Shown here piece after piece: positions 16,794-25,208 of a DNA stretch of 64,000 nucleotides. Both the position numbers and the translations under genes were made by a program. Source of the DNA: Enemella evansiae (lineage in GTDB: Bacteria; Actinomycetota; Actinomycetes; Propionibacteriales; Propionibacteriaceae); the NCBI RefSeq assembly GCF_002250705.1, contig NZ_NMVP01000001.1, positions 558,001 to 622,000 of the forward strand. Reading direction: 5' to 3'. Below the pieces are notes generated by a model. The model had not been told where the DNA came from and did not search any database. It saw only the letters and a program-made list of their open reading frames with translations. Each line of letters begins with the position of its first letter. The first letter of the stretch is position 1.

Positions 16794-17539
16794 GTGTCGA
16801 CCTGATGAACGGCCCCGGTGGCGAATCCCAGCAGAGCAGGGATCCCGAGGAGGCCGCCGAACTGCAGAGGCTGGCCGAACAGGGCGCCGCCGACCTCGCC
16901 GACGCCAGTGCCGAGGAGGTGCTGGCCTGGGCCGGGGAGAACTTCGGCCGGTCACTGGCGGTGGCCTGCTCGATGGCCGGCGACACGGTGCTCGCGCACC
17001 TGGCCTCGACCGTCGTCCCCGGGGTCGACGTGCTGTTCCTGGACACCGGCTACCACTTCGACGAGACCTACGCGACCCGCGATGAACTTGCGGCGGCGCT
17101 GCCGATCACCCTGGTCGATGTCACCCCGAAGCTGACCGTGGCCGAGCAGGACGCCCAGTTCGGCGCGAAGCTGCACGACCGCGATCCCGGGCTGTGCTGC
17201 GGCATGCGCAAGGTCGAACCGCTCAATGCGGCGCTCGCCGGGTACCACGCCTGGGTCACCGGCGTCCGCCGCGAGGACAACGCGCTGCGCGCCAACACCC
17301 AGCACGTCGAATGGGACGCACGCCACCAGATGGTCAAGCTGAATCCCCTTGCCGGATGGAGCTTCGACCAGCTGTTCGACTACGCCGAGGCCAATGTGGT
17401 GCCGATCAACCCCCTGCTGGCCGACGGCTACCCGTCGATCGGCTGCGCCCCCTGCACCCGCCGCGTCGCCCCCGGCGAGGACCCCCGAGCCGGCCGCTGG
17501 GCCGGACTCACCAAGACAGAATGTGGGATTCACCTGTGA
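16790..17539 (+). CDS. cysH: APS reductase (CysH, Fe-S type)
   Basis: A 249-residue sulfonucleotide reductase. The N-terminal PP-loop-like region (SLAVACSMAGDTVLAHLAS) and LFLDTGYHFDETYATRD bind the nucleotide. Cys136-Cys137 (GLCCGMRK) and Cys219/Cys222 (IGCAPCTRR) are the four [4Fe-4S] ligands that mark adenylyl-sulfate, not PAPS, reductases. The catalytic Cys245 is in the terminal ECGIHL. It converts APS to sulfite with thioredoxin. That removes the need for APS kinase, and no cysC is present in the operon. It overlaps both neighbours by 4 bp. Confidence 0.93.
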   Translation: MSVDLMNGPGGESQQSRDPEEAAELQRLAEQGAADLADASAEEVLAWAGENFGRSLAVACSMAGDTVLAHLASTVVPGVDVLFLDTGYHFDETYATRDELAAALPITLVDVTPKLTVAEQDAQFGAKLHDRDPGLCCGMRKVEPLNAALAGYHAWVTGVRREDNALRANTQHVEWDARHQMVKLNPLAGWSFDQLFDYAEANVVPINPLLADGYPSIGCAPCTRRVAPGEDPRAGRWAGLTKTECGIHL

Positions 17540-18516
17540 GCACTGAGATCGCGACCGACACCCAGCCCGTGCAGACCGGCACCAGCGCGCCGGCCGACAC
17601 CAGCGCGCCGGCCGACACCGGCCGCCGGCTGGACCAGCTCTCGGCACTGGAGAGCGAGGCCATCCACATCTTCCGCGAGGTCACCGCGGAGACCGAGCGG
17701 CCGGTGCTGCTCTTCTCCGGCGGCAAGGACTCGGTGGTGATGCTGCACCTGGCCAGCAAGGCCTTCTGGCCCGCACCGATCCCGTTCCCGGTGCTGCACG
17801 TCGACACCGGGCACAACTTCGCCGAGGTGCTCGACTTCCGCGACGAGACCGTACGCCGCCTCGGCGTCCGGCTCGAGGTCGCCTCGGTGCAGGAGTGGAT
17901 CGACGACGGCCGGCTGACCGAGCGCCCCGACGGCACCCGCAACCCGCTGCAGACCCAGCCGCTGCTGGAGGCGATCGAGAAGGGCCGCTACGACGCCGTC
18001 TACGGCGGCGGCCGCCGCGACGAGGAGAAGGCCCGCGCCAAGGAGCGGATCGTCAGCCTGCGCGACGACTTCGGCCAGTGGGACCCGCGGAACCAGCGGC
18101 CCGAGCTGTGGAATCTCTACAACACCAGGCATCGCGCCGGTGAGCACGTGCGGGTCTTCCCGCTGTCCAACTGGACCGAACTCGATGTCTGGCGCTACAT
18201 CGAGCGGGAGCAGATCGAGCTGCCCACCCTCTACTACGCCCACCAGCGTGAGGTCTTCTCCCGCGACGGGATGCTGCTCGCGGTCGGTGAGTTCAGCCAG
18301 CCGCGCGAGGACGAGACGGTGACCACCGAGACGGTCCGCTACCGCACCGTCGGCGACATGTCCTGCACCGGGGCGGTCCGTTCCGACGCCGCCAATGTCG
18401 CCGCGGTGGTCGCCGAGGTGGCCGCCACCCGGGTCACCGAACGGGGCGCGACCCGCGCCGACGACCGGCTCACCGAGGCCGCGATGGAAGACCGCAAGAA
18501 GGAAGGCTACTTCTGA
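17536..18516 (+). CDS. cysD: Sulfate adenylyltransferase subunit 2
   Basis: A 326-residue ATP sulfurylase small subunit. Its PP-loop is PVLLFSGGKDSVVMLHLASK. Further family blocks are VLHVDTGHNFAEVLDFRDE, YGGGRRDEEKARAKERI and FPLSNWTELDVWRYI, with the end MEDRKKEGYF. The start is a GTG overlapping the cysH stop (GTGA). The first ~35 residues include two tandem copies of TSAPAD encoded by an 18-bp direct repeat, an unstructured extension absent from most CysD proteins. It makes APS from ATP and sulfate in complex with CysN. Confidence 0.94.
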   Translation: MSTEIATDTQPVQTGTSAPADTSAPADTGRRLDQLSALESEAIHIFREVTAETERPVLLFSGGKDSVVMLHLASKAFWPAPIPFPVLHVDTGHNFAEVLDFRDETVRRLGVRLEVASVQEWIDDGRLTERPDGTRNPLQTQPLLEAIEKGRYDAVYGGGRRDEEKARAKERIVSLRDDFGQWDPRNQRPELWNLYNTRHRAGEHVRVFPLSNWTELDVWRYIEREQIELPTLYYAHQREVFSRDGMLLAVGEFSQPREDETVTTETVRYRTVGDMSCTGAVRSDAANVAAVVAEVAATRVTERGATRADDRLTEAAMEDRKKEGYF

Positions 18517-19832
18517 TGAGCACGACCACCCAGGAGACGCCGACGCTGCTGCGGCTCGCCACCGCCGGCTCGGTCGATGACGGCAAGTCCACGCTGGTGG
18601 GCCGACTGCTGCACGACTCCAAGTCGATCCTCGCCGACCAGCTCGACGCCGTCGAGCGGGTCAGCCGGTCCCGCGGCCTGGCAGGCCCGGACCTGGCACT
18701 GCTCACCGACGGCCTGCGGGCCGAACGGGAGCAGGGCATCACCATCGACGTGGCCTACCGCTATTTCGCCACCGCGCGGCGCTCCTTCGTGCTGGCGGAC
18801 TGCCCGGGCCATGTGCAGTACACCCGCAACACCGTCACCGGTTCCTCGACCGCGGATGCGATCGTGCTGCTGGTCGATGTCCGGCACGGGGTGCTCGAGC
18901 AGACCCGGCGGCACCTGGCCGTCGCGGGCCTGCTGCGGGTGCCGCAGGTGATCGTCGCGGTGAACAAGATCGACCTGGTCGGCTTCGATTCCGCGGCCTT
19001 CGACCAGGTGGACGCCCAGATCCGTGAGCTCGCCGAGGACCTCGGAATCCCTGCGCTGACCGTGATCCCGGTCTCCGCACTGCTCGGGGACAATGTCGTC
19101 GACCACTCGGCGAACACCCCCTGGTATCACGGCCCGGCGCTGCTGGAACTGCTCGAGGAGCTGCCCACCGCCGACCACCCGGAGACCGAGGCGTTCCGCT
19201 TCCCGGTGCAGTATGTGCTGCGTCCGCAGGCGGCGGCGCTGTCACCGGAGTTCGTCGAATACCGCGGGTACGCCGGGCAGGTCGCATCCGGTGTGGTGCG
19301 GGTCGGCGACGAGGTGGTGGCCCTGCCGTCCGGACGCGGTGTCCGGGTCGAGGGGATCGACACCGCCGACGGCAGCCGCTCCGAAGCGTTCGCGGGGGAG
19401 TCGGTCACGCTGCGGCTCTCCGACGACATCGACCTGGCCCGCGGCGATCTGATCGCGGCCGCCGAGGACGCCCCGGTACCGGCCAAGGAGCTCGACGCTT
19501 TCGTGTGCTGGTTGAACGAGCGGCCGCTGCGGGCGGGGGCGAAGGTGCTCCTCAAGCACACCACCCGGACCGTCCGCGCCCAGGTCCGCGAGATCGACGG
19601 GCGCCTGGATCTGGACACGCTGACCAGCGAACCGGGGGAGTCGCTGGAGCTGAACGACATCGGCCGGGTGAAGATCCGGCTCGCCGGTGAGATCGCCGCC
19701 GAGCCCTATGCCCGGTCCCGGCGTACCGGCTCCTTCCTGCTGGTGGACGCCGACAGCGGGCAGACGCTGGCCGCCGGCATGGTCACCGGGGCGCGCGCCG
19801 AGCAGCGCAGCGACGCCGACTGGGTGATCTGA
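18516..19832 (+). CDS. cysN: Sulfate adenylyltransferase subunit 1 (GTPase)
   Basis: A 438-residue EF-Tu-like GTPase. G1 is AGSVDDGKSTLVGRLLHD, the switch region EREQGITIDVAYRYF, G3 DCPGHVQYTRN and G4 NKIDLV. Two beta-barrel domains follow. There is no C-terminal APS kinase domain, unlike CysNC, in keeping with the APS reductase route. GTP hydrolysis drives the unfavourable synthesis of APS by CysD. Its start shares one base with the cysD stop and its stop shares one base with cysG. Confidence 0.94.
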   Translation: MSTTTQETPTLLRLATAGSVDDGKSTLVGRLLHDSKSILADQLDAVERVSRSRGLAGPDLALLTDGLRAEREQGITIDVAYRYFATARRSFVLADCPGHVQYTRNTVTGSSTADAIVLLVDVRHGVLEQTRRHLAVAGLLRVPQVIVAVNKIDLVGFDSAAFDQVDAQIRELAEDLGIPALTVIPVSALLGDNVVDHSANTPWYHGPALLELLEELPTADHPETEAFRFPVQYVLRPQAAALSPEFVEYRGYAGQVASGVVRVGDEVVALPSGRGVRVEGIDTADGSRSEAFAGESVTLRLSDDIDLARGDLIAAAEDAPVPAKELDAFVCWLNERPLRAGAKVLLKHTTRTVRAQVREIDGRLDLDTLTSEPGESLELNDIGRVKIRLAGEIAAEPYARSRRTGSFLLVDADSGQTLAAGMVTGARAEQRSDADWVI

Positions 19833-21079
19833 TGTTCCCGCTCTCGCTGGAGCTGCGCGGCCGCCGGGTGCTGGTGGTCGGTGGCGGGCGGATCGCTGCC
19901 CGCCGGGTCCGGGATCTGCTCGCCGCGGGTGCGCGCGTCGACCTCGTCGCCCCCGAACTGTGCCCCGAACTCGCTGAGCTGGGGGAGCGGATCGGCTGGC
20001 AGGCAAGGGAATTCCGCGACAACGACCTGGATGGTGCGTGGCTGGTGCATGTCGCCACCGGTGACCAGGTCGTCGATGCCCGGGTGGCCCGGCTCGCCGA
20101 GGAGCACCGGATCTTCTGTGTCGCCGCCGGCGCGCATCGGACCGGCACGGCCAGTGTGCCGGCCCATACCAGCGTCGAGCTGCCCGATACCCGCGTCCAG
20201 CTCGCCGTCAGCTCGGCCGACCCACGCCGTTCGGTCGCGATCCGCAACCGGATCGCCGGCCAGCTCGCCAGCGATCCCGGCGATCTCCGCCCGCAGCGCG
20301 AGCACCCGGGTTGGGTGGCGCTGGTCGGCGGTGGACCCGGTGACGACGGCCTGCTGACCCGGCGCGGGGTGCAGCTGCTAGCCACCGCCGATGTCGTCGT
20401 CGTCGACCGGCTCGCCCCGCACGGTGTGCTGGCCGATCTGCCCGACGAGGTCGAGGTGATCGACGTCGGCAAGACCCCGGGTCATCATCCGGTGCCACAG
20501 CACGAGATCAATGCGCTGCTGGTCGAGCATGCCCAACAGGGCAAGGGCGTGGTCCGGCTGAAGGGCGGTGATCCGTTCGTGCTCGGCCGCGGCGAGGAGG
20601 AGCGTGCCGCCTGCCAGGCGGCCGGCGTACGCGTCGAGGTGGTGCCCGGAATCTCTTCCGCCATTGCCGTTCCGGCCGCTGCTGGGATCCCGGTCACCAG
20701 CCGCGGGGTCTCGCGGGGCTTCACCGTGGTCACCGGTCACGAGGAGTTGGCCGAGGTGCCGAGCCGCAGCGATCACACCGTCGTCGTGCTGATGGGCGTC
20801 AAGGGCCTGGCGCGGACCGCTCGGACGCTGATCGCCGGTGGCCGCGCCGCCGACTGCCCGGTCGCGATCGTCGAACGGGGGTGTACGCCGCAGCAGCGCG
20901 TCACCGTCGCCCCGTTGGACCGGATCGCCGAATCCGCCAGCGCGCGCGGGGTCACCTCCCCGGCGGTGGTGGTGATCGGCGAGGTGGTCCGGCTCGGACC
21001 CGACTGGTCCGAGGCGTACCCCGATGGCCGGGGTGCCGACATCCCCGCAATCCTCACCCCGCAAGGAGAAACCGCATGA
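19832..21079 (+). CDS. cysG: Siroheme synthase, CysG-like fusion
   Basis: A 415-residue two-domain enzyme. Residues 1 to ~150 are the precorrin-2 dehydrogenase/ferrochelatase module (MFPLSLELRGRRVLVVGGG, FVAAGAHRTG-like core). Residues ~165-410 are uroporphyrinogen-III C-methyltransferase: VALVGGGPGDDGLLTRRG, VIDVGKTPGHHPVPQHEIN, VRLKGGDPFVLGRGEEE, VVPGISSAIAVPAAAGIPVT, FTVVTGHEE. It makes siroheme for the sulfite reductase at the head of the operon. The N-terminal domain is shorter than in E. coli CysG (457 aa), with its dimerisation region reduced. Confidence 0.92.
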   Translation: MFPLSLELRGRRVLVVGGGRIAARRVRDLLAAGARVDLVAPELCPELAELGERIGWQAREFRDNDLDGAWLVHVATGDQVVDARVARLAEEHRIFCVAAGAHRTGTASVPAHTSVELPDTRVQLAVSSADPRRSVAIRNRIAGQLASDPGDLRPQREHPGWVALVGGGPGDDGLLTRRGVQLLATADVVVVDRLAPHGVLADLPDEVEVIDVGKTPGHHPVPQHEINALLVEHAQQGKGVVRLKGGDPFVLGRGEEERAACQAAGVRVEVVPGISSAIAVPAAAGIPVTSRGVSRGFTVVTGHEELAEVPSRSDHTVVVLMGVKGLARTARTLIAGGRAADCPVAIVERGCTPQQRVTVAPLDRIAESASARGVTSPAVVVIGEVVRLGPDWSEAYPDGRGADIPAILTPQGETA

Positions 21080-21978
21080 AGAAGCTGATCGTCGTCGGCC
21101 TGGTCGGGCTCGGCGCCCAGCTCATCGACGGTGCCCTCGGGATGGGTTACGGCGTCACCTCGACCACCCTGCTGCTGATCGCCGGGCTCTCGCCGGCGGC
21201 CGCGTCGGCGTCGGTGCATCTGGCCGAGATGGGCACCAACATCGCCTCGGGTGTGTCCCACCACAAGCTCGGCAACACCGACTGGAAGCTGGTGCTGCGC
21301 CTCGGCGTACCCGGCGCCGTCGGCGCCTTCGCGGGCGCCACCTTCTTGTCCAAGCTCTCCACCGAGGGTGCGGAACCGGTGATGGCGATCATCCTGGGTC
21401 TGCTCGGCCTCTACATCCTGGTCCGCTTCGCGCTGCGGCCGCCGGCCCAGTCCCGGGCCCGGGTGTCGCCGCACCGGGGCCGCTTCCTGGCCCCGCTGGG
21501 TGTCGTCGGAGGTTTCGTGGACGCGACCGGTGGCGGCGGCTGGGGACCGGTCACCACCACCTCGCTGCTCAGCGCCGGCAAGACCGCGCCGCGCACGGTC
21601 GTCGGCTCGGTGGACACCTCGGAGTTCCTGGTCTCGGCCTCGGCCAGTCTCGGTTTCCTGATCGGACTGGGCACCGCAGGCATCAACCTGGGCTTCGTCG
21701 CCGCCCTGCTCATCGGCGGCCTGATCGCCGCACCGATCGCCGCCATGCTGGTCAGCAAGCTGCCGGCGCGGGTGCTCGGCACCGCCGTCGGCGGGCTGAT
21801 CCTGCTGACCAACCTGCGTACCCTGCTGAAGGCCTTCGACATCGAGGGCGCCACCAGCACCGTGGCCCTGATCGCGGTCGCCGTCCTCTGGGTCGTGGCC
21901 GTGGTGGTCGCCATCGGCAAGCACCGCAGGAATCCCCAGCCGGCGAGCGAGCCCGAGAGCGAACTGGCCAGCCGCTGA
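21076..21978 (+). CDS. TauE/SafE family sulfite exporter-like protein
   Basis: A 300-residue membrane protein with about eight helices in two related halves. Each half carries the TauE-type repeat: VVGLVGLGAQLIDGALGMGYG...TTLLLIAG and APLGVVGGFVDATGGGGWGP. A good ribosome site (AAGGAG) lies inside the end of cysG, and the ATG overlaps the cysG stop. As last gene of the operon it may export excess sulfite, or carry sulfate or sulfite inward as the operon's only transporter. The sequence does not settle the direction. A 102-bp inverted-repeat element follows 41 bp downstream. Confidence 0.88.
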   Translation: MKKLIVVGLVGLGAQLIDGALGMGYGVTSTTLLLIAGLSPAAASASVHLAEMGTNIASGVSHHKLGNTDWKLVLRLGVPGAVGAFAGATFLSKLSTEGAEPVMAIILGLLGLYILVRFALRPPAQSRARVSPHRGRFLAPLGVVGGFVDATGGGGWGPVTTTSLLSAGKTAPRTVVGSVDTSEFLVSASASLGFLIGLGTAGINLGFVAALLIGGLIAAPIAAMLVSKLPARVLGTAVGGLILLTNLRTLLKAFDIEGATSTVALIAVAVLWVVAVVVAIGKHRRNPQPASEPESELASR

Positions 21979-22019
21979 GCCGGGTCGGGTTGCTCGGGGA
22001 GTCGCTCCGCCTCTGCGGT

Positions 22020-22121
22020 CGAACGCTGGGACATGCAGTAGGTGCCGAGTTCCATGATCAAACCCGCTCTGACTGGGGTTGCCAACCGGTCAATTCTGAC
22101 TACTGCATGTCCCAGCGTTCG
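22020..22121. repeat. Inverted-repeat element, copy A
   Basis: A 102-bp element with perfect 22-bp terminal inverted repeats (22020-22041 and 22100-22121; core GCTGGGACATGCAGTAG). Inside are a CCATGATCAAACCC block and a second, imperfect inner stem (CAAACCC paired with GGGGTTG). The same arms and core recur at 32309-32404. It holds no open frame. It resembles a MITE or structured intergenic repeat and may also terminate the sulfate operon. Confidence 0.9.
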
Positions 22122-22198
22122 GGCCGAGCCGGCGATCTCGCAGCCCTTGACCAATCGGTGCCGTGCGCTTGACTGGGGGCGTACCGATCGGAGGAACC

Positions 22199-22465
22199 AT
22201 GTGTCGCAACATCCGCACCCTGCACAACTTCGCCCCGCCCGCCACCGATGACGAGGTGCAGGCGGCCGCGCTGCAGTACGTCCGCAAGATCAGCGGGTCC
22301 ACCAAGCCGTCCCAGGCCAACCAGGACGCCTTCGACCGGGCCGTCGCCGAGGTCACCGAAGCCACCCAACGGCTGCTCGACACCCTCGTCACCACCGCCC
22401 CGCCGAAGGACCGGGAGGTCGAGGCGGCCAAGGCCAGGGAGCGCAACCGGGTCCGCTTCGGCTGA
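22199..22465 (+). CDS. DUF2277 family protein
   Basis: An 88-residue soluble protein starting MCRNIRTLHNFAPPATDDEV and continuing AALQYVRKISGSTKPSQANQ, the conserved signature of DUF2277. The invariant Cys2 and the CRNI start are present. The C-terminus is charged (PPKDREVEAAKARERNRVRFG). A GGAGGA ribosome site sits 4 bp before the ATG. The function of the family is unknown. It is separated from the sulfate operon by the inverted-repeat element and is probably transcribed independently. Confidence 0.9.
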   Translation: MCRNIRTLHNFAPPATDDEVQAAALQYVRKISGSTKPSQANQDAFDRAVAEVTEATQRLLDTLVTTAPPKDREVEAAKARERNRVRFG

Positions 22466-22525
22466 CGCCCCGATCAGCAGACGGCCCCGCGCGTCGGGTT
22501 GCCGGAAGCGTGCTAGACATGGGCC

Positions 22526-23023
22526 ATGGCGACTACTGCTTTCAAGGGAAATCCCGTCAACACCGTGGGTGACCTGCCGGCCCAGGGCCAGGCGGCACCC
22601 GACTTCACCGTCACCGGCCAGGACCTCTCGGAGGTCAAGCTGAGCGACTTCACCGGCTCCCGGCTGGTGCTCAACATCTTCCCGAGCGTCGATACCCCGA
22701 CCTGCGCACAGAGCGTGCGGAAGTTCAACGAACTCGCTGCCGGGTTCGACAACACCAAGGTGCTCTGCGTCTCGGCGGATCTGCCGTTCGCGCTGGGCCG
22801 GTTCTGCGGCGCCGAGGGCATCGATAACGTGGTCACCGGATCGGTCTTCCGGTCCAGCTTCGGCTCCGACTACGGCGTGACGATGACCGACGGCCCGCTG
22901 CAGGGTCTGCTCGCGCGCTCGGTGGTCGTGCTCGACGAGCAGGGCAACGTCACCTACAGCGAACTGGTGCCCGAGATCGGCCAGGAGCCCGATTACGACT
23001 CCGCCTCCGCCGCGCTGAGCTGA
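22526..23023 (+). CDS. tpx: Thiol peroxidase, atypical 2-Cys peroxiredoxin
   Basis: A 165-residue Tpx with peroxidatic Cys60 in [16 protein letters not shown] and resolving Cys94 in [11 protein letters not shown], equivalent to Cys61 and Cys95 of E. coli Tpx. The thioredoxin-fold entry [19 protein letters not shown] and the closing [17 protein letters not shown] are typical. It reduces hydroperoxides with thioredoxin as donor. The length matches the family. The gene converges on benE with 10 bp between stops. Confidence 0.95.
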   Translation: MATTAFKGNPVNTVGDLPAQGQAAPDFTVTGQDLSEVKLSDFTGSRLVLNIFPSVDTPTCAQSVRKFNELAAGFDNTKVLCVSADLPFALGRFCGAEGIDNVVTGSVFRSSFGSDYGVTMTDGPLQGLLARSVVVLDEQGNVTYSELVPEIGQEPDYDSASAALS

Positions 23024-23033
23024 GCGGCGCCAC

Positions 23034-24326
23034 TCACCGAACGGGTCGGCCGCCGGTGCCTTCGGGCCCGGCGGCGCCCGTTCGCTGTGTCCGGCGCCGG
23101 TGGTCGTGCGGGCGCAGCAGGGCGTACGCCGCCACCCCGGCCAGCAGCCCCCAGAACGCGGACACCACTCCGAACGGCTGGATCCCCGACAGCGTCACCG
23201 CCAGGGTGATCAGCGCCGCCTCGATCACCGACCGGTGGTGCGGCCCTTCGTGCATCGAGTCGAACAGCGAGTTCTGCAGCGGTGCGAGCAGGGCGACGCC
23301 CGCCAGCGCGGTGATCATGCCCGCCGGGATCGCCGAGAACAGCGAGACGATGAAGGTCGCCAGGAAACCACCGATGATGTAGAAAACCCCGCACGACATC
23401 CCGGCCACATAGCGCCGGTCGTGATCGGGATGGGATTCCCGGCTGGTCGCGATCGCCGCCGTCACTGCCGCCAGATTGAGCGCATGGCAGGCGAACGGTG
23501 CGAAGATCGCCGAGGCCACCCCGCAGCTGCCGAGCAGCAGCCGGTCGTTCGCCTCGTAACCGGAGGTGTGCATCACGATCAGCCCGGGCGCGTTCTGTCC
23601 GGCCGCGGTGACGATCAGCAACGGGATCCCGAGCCCGAGGATCGCATCCAGCGAGAACGCCGGAGTGATCCAGACCGGGGTGGTCAGCGCGAACCGGACC
23701 TCGAGCGCCTGCGTCGACCCGCTGGCCACCGCGAGCACCGCCCCGATCGCCATCGCGACGAACACCGCGTACCGTGGCAGGAATCGACGGCCCAGCAGGT
23801 AACCGAGCAGCAGCCCACCGGCGACCAACGGCGCCGCGATCACCGCATTCGCCACCTTGATCGCGAACGGGAACAGCACACCGGCGAGCACCGCTGCGGT
23901 GATCGGCCGCGGAATCGCGGCGATCAGTCGGCCGAACAATCCGGTGACGCCGAGCAGCGCGGAGAGTACGCCGACGACCAGATAGGCGCCGATCACCTCA
24001 CCCAACCGGTTCTGTGCGACGTAACCGGGCAGGACGGCGATCAGCAGGGCGGCGCCCGGGATCGACCAGGCGACCATGACCGGCTGCCGGGTCGCCCAGG
24101 ACAGCGCCAGGCAGCACAATCCGGACCCGACCGAGATCGCCCACACCCAGGAGGCGGTCAGCTGCGCCGACAATCCGGCCGCCCGGGCGGCCTCCAGCAC
24201 CACCAGCAACGGCCCGGCGTACGAGACGACCACCGCGACGAAACCGGCGATCACCGCCGACCAGCTGGCATCCCGGAGCACGTTCGGGCGCTGGTGGGAG
24301 CCGTGCGCGGCGGTCGTCGATGGCAC
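23034..24326 (-). CDS. BenE family benzoate/H+ symporter-like transporter
   Basis: A 430-residue membrane protein with about 12 helices. Family features are AVIAGFVAVVVSYAGPLLVV, WSIPGAALLIAVLPGY, LVTAAGQNAPGLIVMHTSGY-type loop (residues ~245-265) and SIFAPFACHALNLAAVTAAI. BenE proteins import benzoate with protons. No benzoate ring-cleavage genes are nearby, though a 3-hydroxybenzoate-type hydroxylase lies at 60.8 kb. The last ~25 residues are basic and Gly/Pro-rich. The substrate is inferred from the family only. Confidence 0.88.
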   Translation of the reverse strand: MPSTTAAHGSHQRPNVLRDASWSAVIAGFVAVVVSYAGPLLVVLEAARAAGLSAQLTASWVWAISVGSGLCCLALSWATRQPVMVAWSIPGAALLIAVLPGYVAQNRLGEVIGAYLVVGVLSALLGVTGLFGRLIAAIPRPITAAVLAGVLFPFAIKVANAVIAAPLVAGGLLLGYLLGRRFLPRYAVFVAMAIGAVLAVASGSTQALEVRFALTTPVWITPAFSLDAILGLGIPLLIVTAAGQNAPGLIVMHTSGYEANDRLLLGSCGVASAIFAPFACHALNLAAVTAAIATSRESHPDHDRRYVAGMSCGVFYIIGGFLATFIVSLFSAIPAGMITALAGVALLAPLQNSLFDSMHEGPHHRSVIEAALITLAVTLSGIQPFGVVSAFWGLLAGVAAYALLRPHDHRRRTQRTGAAGPEGTGGRPVR

Positions 24327-24435
24327 CTGTGGATGCTAGCGGTGAAACCGGGTACGTGGCCGGGGGCCTTGGTCAGCACTGGGAATAGCCCTTGGTCCGC
24401 TGGTGGGAACCGTCACCCGGGGGCAGACTGGCGCC

Positions 24436-25158
24436 ATGGAACCCATCGGCGCGTTCAAGCGACAGGCACTGCTGCCCGGCGACCTCAATCGGCTCGACCG
24501 GGAGACCGGGATGCTGCTCGCCACCGTCGACAGCCTCGCCGAGGACGAACTCCGCGGACCGTCGCTGTGCGAGGGCTGGAGCCGCGCCCAGGTGATCGGC
24601 CATCTGATCGGCAATGCCGACGCGATGGCCAACCTGGCGCACTGGGCGCGGACCGGTGAGGAGACGCCGATGTACGCCTCCAAGGAAGCCCGCAACGCCG
24701 CGATCGACGAGCGCGCCGCCCTGCCACGGCAGCAGCTCAAGGAGGAACTGCACGCCGCCAGCGACCGGCTCCGGGCCGCGCTGGATGAACTCTCCGGTGG
24801 TGTCGACACCGAGGTGGTGCAGGCGACCTTCGGCCCGCTCAATGCCTGGGCGGTACCGGCGCTGCGGATCACCGAGGTGATCCTGCACCACCATGACCTG
24901 GACACCCTGTGGACGCTGGCGGAGGCCGACATGGACGCCCAGGAGGACGGCCTGCTGCTCTGCGTCGGGATGAGCAGTGGCAAGGACTGGGGGAGCGGGG
25001 TACGCCTGATCACCGACGAGGGTGAGGACCTGGTGCTCGGTGCGGGGGAGACGACGCTGCGTGGTGGCCGGGATGCGCTGCTCGCCTGGCTGGCCCGCGG
25101 GCAGACCGATGGGGTACGCGGTGAGCCGCCCGCACGGCCCGATCCGGCGCTCGGCTGA
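24436..25158 (+). CDS. DinB/mycothiol maleylpyruvate isomerase N-domain protein
   Basis: A 240-residue protein of the TIGR03083/MDMPI group. The four-helix DinB bundle holds the metal ligands: a His in LCEGWSRAQVIGHLIGNADA and the His cluster in ITEVILHHHDLDTLW. The C-terminal part (LLLCVGMSSG...LVLGAGETTLRGGRDALLAWL) is the SCP2-like region common in actinobacterial members. These enzymes are metal-dependent mycothiol transferases or isomerases; the exact substrate is unknown. The gene stands alone, with short intergenic gaps on both sides. Confidence 0.83.
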   Translation: MEPIGAFKRQALLPGDLNRLDRETGMLLATVDSLAEDELRGPSLCEGWSRAQVIGHLIGNADAMANLAHWARTGEETPMYASKEARNAAIDERAALPRQQLKEELHAASDRLRAALDELSGGVDTEVVQATFGPLNAWAVPALRITEVILHHHDLDTLWTLAEADMDAQEDGLLLCVGMSSGKDWGSGVRLITDEGEDLVLGAGETTLRGGRDALLAWLARGQTDGVRGEPPARPDPALG

Positions 25159-25208
25159 GCCTGTCGATCAACCCCCGCTCCGGGTGATTCGGTTGTTAGG
25201 CTCGAGCC

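Noticed and set aside
23100..24659. Long plus-strand frame opposite benE
   Set aside because: Composition is Arg/His/Asp/Gln-rich with no domain; benE on the minus strand is a convincing 12-helix transporter.
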